The notes beneath the pieces are model-generated. The model was not told the origin of the DNA, ran no database searches, and saw only the letters and a list, made by a program, of their open reading frames with translations. From a virus, in IMG/VR virus record IMGVR_UViG_3300032299_001077, positions 1-49,854 of that record: 49,854 nt of DNA; one strand, written 5' to 3'. Of this stretch, positions 44,767 to 49,854 are shown piece by piece. Every line of letters begins with the position of its first letter. Positions within the stretch are counted from its first letter, which is position 1. A program made the position numbers and the translations under genes.

Positions 44767-45306
44767 ATGTCTGCCGTAAGTTCACTTTACCCGCTGCCTC
44801 GCGATGTTCGTGTGCTTGATCTTGATATTTTTACTCAAACTCAGTCTGTTGTAGATACATATTTTACAAGCAATCAACACACTTTTGCAGAGCTAGTGGA
44901 GGTTTATTGGCGCGTAAAAAGTTGGGCTTTTGACGCAGGAACTTTTACCCGCATACGGCAATTTGAAGACGAGAAAAAACTTGTTTGCACCTTTAACTGG
45001 GGAGCATACGGCCAAGATCTCCCTACAAACGGTTCTTGGGTTAGTTTAAGAATTTTCGTGCCATATTTTTTTGTATTTAAAAGGGCAGACAAATACGCCC
45101 CCGTTTTTCAGCCACAAGCCAGCTTTAGCTCGCCTGCGCGATTAGTAACCAAGACGGGTCGCCTTCAATACAGCTTCTTAACTTATTTGTATCGCGTGGA
45201 AAATGGTGGAATTGTCGTTGACCCATATAATGAGGACAACCCTTCACCTGTAGACTTCACGGTGAACATGGCCCCAGCAGAATACTGGCCCTACGATCAC
45301 CAATGA
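44767..45306 (+). CDS. virion-type protein
   Basis: A 179-residue beta-rich protein: VSSLYPLPRDVRVLDLDIF, FAELVEVYWRVKSWAFDAGTF, LQYSFLTYLYRVENGGIVVDP. Its last part resembles the C-terminus of the previous protein, so the two may share a fold. A 24-codon frame (44705-44779) lies between them and is not believed. Likely part of the tail assembly; exact role unknown. Confidence 0.6.
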   Translation: MSAVSSLYPLPRDVRVLDLDIFTQTQSVVDTYFTSNQHTFAELVEVYWRVKSWAFDAGTFTRIRQFEDEKKLVCTFNWGAYGQDLPTNGSWVSLRIFVPYFFVFKRADKYAPVFQPQASFSSPARLVTKTGRLQYSFLTYLYRVENGGIVVDPYNEDNPSPVDFTVNMAPAEYWPYDHQ

Positions 45307-45347
45307 TGGTGGTGGGCCGATTTACGATTCCACTACTGGAGCAAGAA

Positions 45348-45647
45348 TTAGGGATGATATTTAATCGGCCTGACAAACACCATCTCTCTGGTTTTGCCAG
45401 AATGAAGTACCTTCTTTTTCACAGACTCAAACTCACCTTCTCTAATCAAATTATGAACACGGGGGCTTGATAGCTGTGTTTTTTGGGCCACCTGATCAAT
45501 AGTCCTCCAGCCATCGGCGTTCATTGCCTCGACTGTAGTCTTGGTATTTCGGCTATCAAACGACTCCCAGACGCTGTCCCAAGATGGGACTACAATTTGA
45601 GCATCGGGGCTTTTTGTTCTTTTAGTTGTGCTATTATGGGTTGCCAT
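45348..45647 (-). CDS. winged-helix DNA-binding protein
   Basis: A 99-residue protein. WRTIDQVAQKTQLSSPRVHNLIREGEFESVKKKVLHSGKTREMVFV (about 46-92) is a winged HTH with recognition helix SSPRVHNLI. Disordered Ser/Thr/Lys N-terminus. Last gene of the right minus operon, convergent with the tail genes, possibly a late regulator. Overlaps the metallophosphoesterase gene. Confidence 0.65.
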   Translation of the reverse strand: MATHNSTTKRTKSPDAQIVVPSWDSVWESFDSRNTKTTVEAMNADGWRTIDQVAQKTQLSSPRVHNLIREGEFESVKKKVLHSGKTREMVFVRPIKYHP

Positions 45648-46375
45648 GTGTAGGTTCCTTTATTGACTGTAAAGATGACGAATCCGTAGTCCACGATCCC
45701 CGTGCATCGGCGGGCTCCGTAGCGGCTACCGAATCCCTGAAGGGCAGGCGTGGTCATGGCAAGCCAGTCGGGACCACCTGAATAGTTGTGATAATGCACA
45801 TGGCTGCGGATGAAGATATCCGCCCTTGGCTGCATCTCTCGTTCTGCCCACATGATATTCCAAAGGCGGTCTCTGGCTACGGCGGCATGGCGTCCATGGG
45901 GAATGCTGCTAGATCCTGCTGGATGGTGTTTAAGATCAAAGACAACACCTTCAACGTCCACCCATTCATGCTCTCCGATTTTTGCGTCCACCCTCTGGGC
46001 GATATTATTCTCCCAGTCCTCGTCATTTCCAGTGTGGTATGGGGTGCCCCTTGTAATAACAATCTTGCAATTCTTTGCTTTCGGGATTTCTCGGATCAAC
46101 TTTACCGCCATATCACACTGCTCCTCCATGTCGGTGGTTATAAGCTCCGTTCCGCCGCTTTTCTGCCCCTTGCCATCCACCAGATCCCCATTGATGAAAA
46201 TGATATCGTAAGGGCCATTACGCGCAATCTGGAGACTATACCAGTTGTAGTAGGCTCGATTGGCTGTCACCCATTCGGCCCGCTCCTTGACTGGTTGTTC
46301 TGGGAGATAGCCTTTCGGGGTTAATCCTACTTTGTGGCCACAATGGAAGTCCGATAGGACTGCTATTTTTTTCAT
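45590..46375 (-). CDS. calcineurin-like metallophosphoesterase
   Basis: A 261-residue protein with all main metal motifs: AVLSDFHCGH (D9, H11), FINGDLVDG, VITRGTPYHTGND (in place of GNH), a His in FDLKHHPAG and the final RSHVHYHN. A GTP in place of GNH is unusual. Substrate may be a nucleic acid or phosphoprotein; phage homologues are uncharacterised. It sits between lysis genes and an HTH gene. Confidence 0.8.
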   Translation of the reverse strand: MKKIAVLSDFHCGHKVGLTPKGYLPEQPVKERAEWVTANRAYYNWYSLQIARNGPYDIIFINGDLVDGKGQKSGGTELITTDMEEQCDMAVKLIREIPKAKNCKIVITRGTPYHTGNDEDWENNIAQRVDAKIGEHEWVDVEGVVFDLKHHPAGSSSIPHGRHAAVARDRLWNIMWAEREMQPRADIFIRSHVHYHNYSGGPDWLAMTTPALQGFGSRYGARRCTGIVDYGFVIFTVNKGTYTWQPIIAQLKEQKAPMLKL

Positions 46376-46406
46376 AAAGAGGTTAGTTGAAGATGCGATT
46401 TCGGGG

Positions 46407-46667
46407 TTAGCCGCCTTTGAGAATCTTCTTTAAATCTCCGTCATCCAAATCGTCATCGTCCTCATCCTCGTCCTGCCCATAGAGAATGTCATGGATGTTG
46501 GACACAATACCCTCAATAGCATAGTCATTGCCAAACTTAAGGAAAGCATTCTTGGTTTCGGTGCCGTCTTGGAACGTGGCAACCACAAAGCCAGAGTCAA
46601 AGTATTCGACAAGTTCTGAACAAAGCTTGTCCAGCACCTCTCGCAACCGCTTGTCATGGACGGTCAT
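46407..46667 (-). CDS. small protein with acidic tail
   Basis: An 86-residue protein: helical N-terminus, beta block GFVVATFQDGTETKNAFLKFGNDYAIEG, and a C-terminal run of Asp/Glu (GQDEDEDDDDLDDGDLKK). The acidic tail suggests a DNA mimic or a partner of basic proteins. Not recognised. Confidence 0.5.
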   Translation of the reverse strand: MTVHDKRLREVLDKLCSELVEYFDSGFVVATFQDGTETKNAFLKFGNDYAIEGIVSNIHDILYGQDEDEDDDDLDDGDLKKILKGG

Positions 46668-46668
46668 A

Positions 46669-46812
46669 CTATTCGATTTGTTCTCGGCAGTTCTTGCATG
46701 TCTTGATTACTCCGACATGGTGAACTTGGATTCGTTCAATCTTTTCTGATCCGCAATATGGACAGGTCTTGGGTTCGGGCCTTTTGTAGACCTTCTTCTT
46801 TTTATCTTTCAT
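46669..46812 (-). CDS. small zinc-ribbon protein
   Basis: A 47-residue protein: basic start MKDKKKKVYKRPEPK, then TCPYCGSEKIERIQ and TCKNCREQIE. The two CxxC pairs form one zinc ribbon. Start overlaps the endolysin stop by ATGA. DNA- or RNA-binding is likely from charge and fold. Confidence 0.65.
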   Translation of the reverse strand: MKDKKKKVYKRPEPKTCPYCGSEKIERIQVHHVGVIKTCKNCREQIE

Positions 46813-47345
46813 GCCCTTGTTGATGGATTGATTCTGATGTAATTCCTTACCAATGAGGGTGTTCTAGTCTTGAGCCACACCCCATCACCAGAGGCTGAAT
46901 CCCGCGTTCCACGCCCATTGGTGTTGCCTTCAACGCATTGAAAATTCTTTTCACCAACCTTAACTACAATGCCGATATGGGAGAAGTCAAACACTACCAG
47001 ATCCCCAACTTGAGGCTTGGCCTTGCGAGATAGAATCTTGGTTGTTGCGGGGCGGTCTTGGGCCCATGAGATGTATCCAAACGCAGCCGCAGTCTTTGGC
47101 CTCCATTGTTCGGGTGTGAGGGTCTTGAGTCCCAACCATCCCGTGGTTTCCTTGTCCTTTAACCACTCCCGAATTACCCATGAAGTTAGGGCGGCACACC
47201 ATGGCCAAGAAGCGGGCTTTAATTCTGTTGCTGTTTGATATTTCCTAATTTCAGGCCCGTTGTTATTGCCGCCAGACTCTTTGACCCCCACCTGACTCAG
47301 GGCGATCTTAGCCAAGTTTTCCAAGGCTTTATTCTTGTTTGGCAT
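46809..47345 (-). CDS. CHAP-type endolysin or cell-wall amidase
   Basis: A 178-residue protein from MPNKNKALEN (ATG 47345, one base beyond the previous stop). It has the CHAP signature: PWCAALTSWVI (C50), VGDLVVFDFSHIGIVVKV (H123) and CVEGNTNG (E139/N141). The N-terminus KIALSQVGVKESGGNNNGPEI is typical of CHAP lysins that cut the peptidoglycan peptide. No signal peptide or separate cell-wall-binding domain, so it would need a holin. Confidence 0.8.
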   Translation of the reverse strand: MPNKNKALENLAKIALSQVGVKESGGNNNGPEIRKYQTATELKPASWPWCAALTSWVIREWLKDKETTGWLGLKTLTPEQWRPKTAAAFGYISWAQDRPATTKILSRKAKPQVGDLVVFDFSHIGIVVKVGEKNFQCVEGNTNGRGTRDSASGDGVWLKTRTPSLVRNYIRINPSTRA

Positions 47346-47346
47346 G

Positions 47347-47547
47347 TTACCACCCACACATACGCCTACCGATATCCCAGTTCCTAAAAATCCGCTCCTC
47401 CTCTGACTCCGAAGTTGACGGAAGTCTTTCCTTCATTGCTCCGCTTGACTTTGGCTGTGAATTTGAGGGAACCGAATAAACGGACAAGGAAACCTCTGCG
47501 ATCTTCTTGGGGCGAGGTTGGGACGAGGATTGCTTTGAGTACTTCAT
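47347..47547 (-). CDS. small disordered protein
   Basis: A 66-residue Ser/Pro/Lys-rich protein (SKQSSSQPRPKKIAEVSLS, PSTSESEEERIFRNWDIG) with a basic-acidic pattern. Between the holin-like gene and the endolysin. Not recognised; coding supported by the close spacing only. Confidence 0.4.
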   Translation of the reverse strand: MKYSKQSSSQPRPKKIAEVSLSVYSVPSNSQPKSSGAMKERLPSTSESEEERIFRNWDIGRRMCGW

Positions 47548-47556
47548 GGGAAAGTC

Positions 47557-47919
47557 TTAACGTCTTTTCTTGCGGCTTGCACATGCGGGTCTGCGGGATT
47601 TAGCCGCCCTCTTTTTGACCGCAATGGCCCTGCGGACTTCGGTATAGGTAAGCGGTCCAGCCACCCCGTCCTCATCCGTATTGACCAAGGCTTGGATTTG
47701 TTTGACCCCCCTCACGTTCACTTCGTTGGTAACGTAGTTAACGACAGAGATCAGCAAGGCCACAATGAAGCCAGTAAGGCTAACCTGATCGACGGACTCG
47801 GCCAACTTGGGGTCAACCATGGCGAGGCGGGATACGATAGTCGCTACAGCCACGGCAATGAGGGGGGTGAGAATACCACCCATCTTGGAGACCAGAAATG
47901 CTAGGATCTTGTCTCTCAT
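47557..47919 (-). CDS. holin-like membrane protein
   Basis: A 120-residue protein. Two hydrophobic segments at about 15-32 (GILTPLIAVAVATIVSRL) and 48-62 (LTGFIVALLISVVNYV) are followed by a charged Arg/Lys-rich C-terminus (KKRAAKSRRPACASRKKRR). Small size, two membrane helices, a basic tail and position two genes upstream of the endolysin suit a holin. Confidence 0.6.
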   Translation of the reverse strand: MRDKILAFLVSKMGGILTPLIAVAVATIVSRLAMVDPKLAESVDQVSLTGFIVALLISVVNYVTNEVNVRGVKQIQALVNTDEDGVAGPLTYTEVRRAIAVKKRAAKSRRPACASRKKRR

Positions 47920-48203
47920 TACAGGGAAAGTTTATACCGCTGGACGGCAGATTCAACCGTAAAACGAATCAGGGATTCGGAGGCGGCGTACCCCATCTTT
48001 TTAGCTTCGGTGGTCAGCCTTCTGACAGCAGCCTCGCGCTTTTGGGGGCTGGTTTTGCCAGAGAATGCCAAGTCCTCGACAATCTCAAGGGCAATTGGAA
48101 GGAGCGCCGAAACCGAAGAGGTTAGAAGTTCTTTGAGGATCGGGGCATAGAAGTTCCAGATTTTGGCAGGAACACCAGCCAGTTTTGCGAAGAATGATTT
48201 CAT
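47919..48203 (-). CDS. small protein of the lysis block
   Basis: A 94-residue helical protein (IWNFYAPILKELLTSSVSALLPIALEIVEDL) with an amphipathic rather than clearly transmembrane helix, then a basic C-terminal half. It may be a holin accessory or antiholin, or a small tail protein. Overlaps the holin-like gene by one base. Confidence 0.5.
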   Translation of the reverse strand: MKSFFAKLAGVPAKIWNFYAPILKELLTSSVSALLPIALEIVEDLAFSGKTSPQKREAAVRRLTTEAKKMGYAASESLIRFTVESAVQRYKLSL

Positions 48204-48218
48204 AGGAATAAAGCTAGA

Positions 48219-48503
48219 TCAGTAACCCTTGGATTGCAAGAAATCTTCGATTCTTTTTGTACGCTCGTCAATTCGGGCCAAGGTCTCGCTACGGATCTGA
48301 TTTTCTTGATTCATCAAGTCAATCCGCGCATCCTGCTTGGCATCATTGGTTTGAATGTGGCGCATCTGCTCTGGGAGAACGATCCATCCATTGAGCGCCG
48401 AAAACAAAGTGACCATCAAGGCAACGCCAGCAATCAACTCGCTCATAGTGAGTTTGACTCCGCGCTCCATCCCCCTGCCTCTTGGAATATCTTCAATACT
48501 CAT
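48219..48503 (-). CDS. membrane-anchored coiled-coil protein, spanin- or holin-like
   Basis: A 94-residue protein with one membrane helix (MSELIAGVALMVTLFSALNGWIV, about 20-42) and a coiled C-terminus (ENQIRSETLARIDERTKRIEDFL). A single anchor plus periplasmic-type helix is the plan of inner spanins (Rz). Overlaps the gene at 48500 by ATGA. Confidence 0.55.
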   Translation of the reverse strand: MSIEDIPRGRGMERGVKLTMSELIAGVALMVTLFSALNGWIVLPEQMRHIQTNDAKQDARIDLMNQENQIRSETLARIDERTKRIEDFLQSKGY

Positions 48504-48796
48504 GGCCTGTAAAACGGTGGAGGCATATTTCGCAACGCTGTTTCAATTCCTTCTGAAGGCCATTCTATTTCACTTTTTATGTCTGGGCCATAATTTTTAA
48601 CACGCATGACGAAAGCCCCGTCTTCTCGTTTTATAAAACAAAGAACACGAAACCCCGATCCCCTCATTGACACATAAGAGTCTGTCCGAATCGTAACGTT
48701 TGGTGCTATAACTTGAGGTCTGACACGTTGACCACCATTGGCAAGCGCGTCAACGTAAGCTGCCTCGATAGCTGAATTGATTGCTGCGATGTCCAT
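48500..48796 (-). CDS. small hypothetical protein
   Basis: A 98-residue protein: helical start (INSAIEAAYVDALANGG), then beta strands (VTIRTDSYVSMRGSGFRVLCFIKRE). Located right after the LamG tail protein, perhaps a tail chaperone or baseplate part. No family. Confidence 0.5.
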   Translation of the reverse strand: MDIAAINSAIEAAYVDALANGGQRVRPQVIAPNVTIRTDSYVSMRGSGFRVLCFIKREDGAFVMRVKNYGPDIKSEIEWPSEGIETALRNMPPPFYRP

Positions 48797-48801
48797 AGTG
48801 A

Positions 48802-49800
48802 CTACGACTCTAGTCCGTTTCCATTGTTGTAAAGTTGTGCAATTTCCCCGCTTGTAAGGGCGCGGTTCCAGAGACCCGTAGCATCCATCAGAAGATCACC
48901 TTGCTGGTCTCCAAAAGCCGACTGCAACCTTACGTCAGGCGAATTAGCATATCCGTCCCATGTTCCGCTATCGGCCAGCACTCCATTTACATATAGTGAA
49001 ACCGCACCAGCCTCATTGGTAGCAACACAATGAGTCCAAACGTCACGGACAAATCCTGCAACTTCCAAGTTTGCATCGGAAGCATTGTTAAAAGCCAAAA
49101 TATTATCATGCGTGACATTAAATGCCCACGCTCCAGCAGTTGCTGTCCCAAGAAAAACAGTGTTGTCTTCATTAGGCTGGATGTTGACCCATGTTGAAAT
49201 AGAGAAATCCGTGTTCCATGTGTTAAATACAACATCTGAACTCAAATAACTCATATTAGCTTTGGATAAGCTCGCAGCGTTGCCCCGAATTCCCGCGACA
49301 AAAGTCACGCCGTTGTTATTCGTTAGCGTGTTTCCGTTGCCGCTGGAATCTGTTTCATCGTCCAGTTTCCAAAAGGCCAGAAGACCATTGCTGGGAAATG
49401 TCGCGCCAATTACCCCAATAATGGAAGCAACTTGATAGCGCCAAGGCCAATCAATATAGGTGGCTAGATTTGCGGGGTTTGCTGTGTCTCCGCGATAGGC
49501 GGCGGCAATATGTCCCAACGCTTGTTTTTCTACCCAGTCGATTGTGCCAAGGCTTGACCCCGAAACCGCATCATAAATCGCCTTCCATACATATTGTTTA
49601 GGAAGGGAGATGTAGTTGGCCTCTGGAAGCGTTGCGCCAGCAGCTACGGCAATCTTAGCCCACAGATAGCGTTCTGGTAGGGTGACGTAATCAGCAATAG
49701 ATCCAGAACCCAACTCCCCCACAAGCCATCGGGCAAGCATGTACTTTCGGGGCAAATCTGCCGCCGAAGCAAAGGTAGCATCTAGAGTTGGAAGGGCCAT
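48802..49800 (-). CDS. LamG-like tail/receptor-binding protein
   Basis: A 332-residue protein. Residues about 145-330 match the LamG/concanavalin A-like jelly roll: GLLAFWKLDDETDSSGNGNTLTNNN, FSISTWVNIQ, VSLYVNGVLADSG, LMDATGLWNRALTSGEIAQLY. Residues 1-140 carry three to four repeats of a helix-type unit (DYVTLPERYLWAKIAVAAG, NYISLPKQYVWKAIYDAV, TYIDWPWRYQVASIIGV), likely the attachment part. Such proteins often bind host glycans. First complete gene of the right minus operon; a further gene runs in from the right edge. Confidence 0.75.
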   Translation of the reverse strand: MALPTLDATFASAADLPRKYMLARWLVGELGSGSIADYVTLPERYLWAKIAVAAGATLPEANYISLPKQYVWKAIYDAVSGSSLGTIDWVEKQALGHIAAAYRGDTANPANLATYIDWPWRYQVASIIGVIGATFPSNGLLAFWKLDDETDSSGNGNTLTNNNGVTFVAGIRGNAASLSKANMSYLSSDVVFNTWNTDFSISTWVNIQPNEDNTVFLGTATAGAWAFNVTHDNILAFNNASDANLEVAGFVRDVWTHCVATNEAGAVSLYVNGVLADSGTWDGYANSPDVRLQSAFGDQQGDLLMDATGLWNRALTSGEIAQLYNNGNGLES

Positions 49801-49821
49801 AGTCTATGGAACCCTAACAGC

Positions 49822-49854
49822 TTAAGCCATGCCCATGAGTCGCTCGCCCATTCC
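49822..49854 (-). CDS. C-terminal fragment of a gene cut by the window edge
   Basis: A frame on the minus strand (GMGERLMGMA) ends at 49822, 21 bases before the LamG start. Too short to identify. The spacing suggests that it is the upstream gene of the operon. Confidence 0.35.
   Translation of the reverse strand, partial: GMGERLMGMA

Noticed and set aside
45788-46324. Plus-strand ORF of 178 codons
   Set aside because: Opposite to the metallophosphoesterase gene with complete motifs; its composition looks like a shadow.
1-49854. tRNA or rRNA genes
   Set aside because: I saw no acceptor/T-arm combination or rRNA signature on either strand by reading; a dedicated tRNA search would be needed to be certain.
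1-49854. Complete circular phage genome
   Set aside because: No terminase, portal, capsid or polymerase, and at least one gene is cut at an edge; I saw no terminal overlap.

Overview
The window looks like part of a tailed double-stranded DNA phage genome, probably podovirus-like, from an environmental (aquatic-type) phage. Evidence: dense overlapping small genes (ATGA, TAATG and 8-base overlaps are the rule), a 2,924-residue virion-type polyvalent protein, a lysis block with a CHAP-type endolysin, several small protein families I recall from marine and freshwater phages, and no cellular housekeeping genes. Terminase, portal, major capsid protein and a DNA or RNA polymerase are not visible, and a gene runs off the right edge, so the window is probably not the whole genome. 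The host is not determinable. Most starts lack a Shine-Dalgarno sequence and follow A/C-rich or A/T-rich leaders (often ending ACC or CCACACC before ATG), which suggests a host with much SD-independent initiation, such as Bacteroidota or Verrucomicrobiota; this is inference.

Layout. (1) 1-1,587, minus: four overlapping genes including a small lipoprotein. (2) 1,842-9,599, plus: early or nucleotide/DNA metabolism genes. These are a winged-helix replication-type protein, an HNH nuclease, an HTH protein, an orphan DnaB N-terminal domain, a DnaJ-type zinc finger, a RusA-like resolvase overlapped by a second RusA-like frame, a HExxH protein, dCMP deaminase, a cassette of three micro-membrane proteins and a PD-(D/E)XK-like protein. 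(3) 9,600-10,594: about 1 kb almost without genes, with G-rich then C-rich tracts, inverted repeats and a promoter. (4) 10,595-17,901, plus: about 25 small genes plus gp88-like, DUF932 and HhH-GPD glycosylase genes. A recurrent two-hairpin leader element lies between several of them, and the block ends in a terminator. (5) 17,955-22,991, plus: a glycan module (glycosyltransferase-like proteins, two SAM methyltransferases, an RmlC-type epimerase, a DUF3431-like fusion), ended by a perfect palindrome. (6) 40,287 down to 22,996, minus: SSB-like protein, SWIM finger, RecB-like nuclease, several small very basic proteins, two paralogous HNH endonucleases around a glycosyltransferase, then virion proteins ending with the giant ADP-ribosyltransferase/zincin polyvalent protein. 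(7) 40,519-45,306, plus: a tail or appendage protein with about 350 residues of Ser/Thr/Gly tetrapeptide repeats, next to a DUF3431-like gene and two further structural-type genes. (8) 49,800 down to 45,348, minus: LamG tail protein, small membrane (holin/spanin-like) proteins, endolysin, zinc ribbon, metallophosphoesterase and an HTH protein.

How it may work together: replication and recombination genes (regions 2, 6) supply DNA metabolism. The giant protein and its neighbours are likely ejected virion proteins. The glycan module could build or modify a sugar, either on the host surface or on the phage itself. The Ser/Thr-rich mucin-like domain at 41.3-42.4 kb, beside a DUF3431-like gene, is an obvious candidate substrate. 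The strongest unexplained signals are a short motif AANCCCGAA (often continuing AAC or AACAT), repeated far more often than chance and oriented mostly with transcription, and the repeated two-hairpin leader element at 10.2-14.1 kb.
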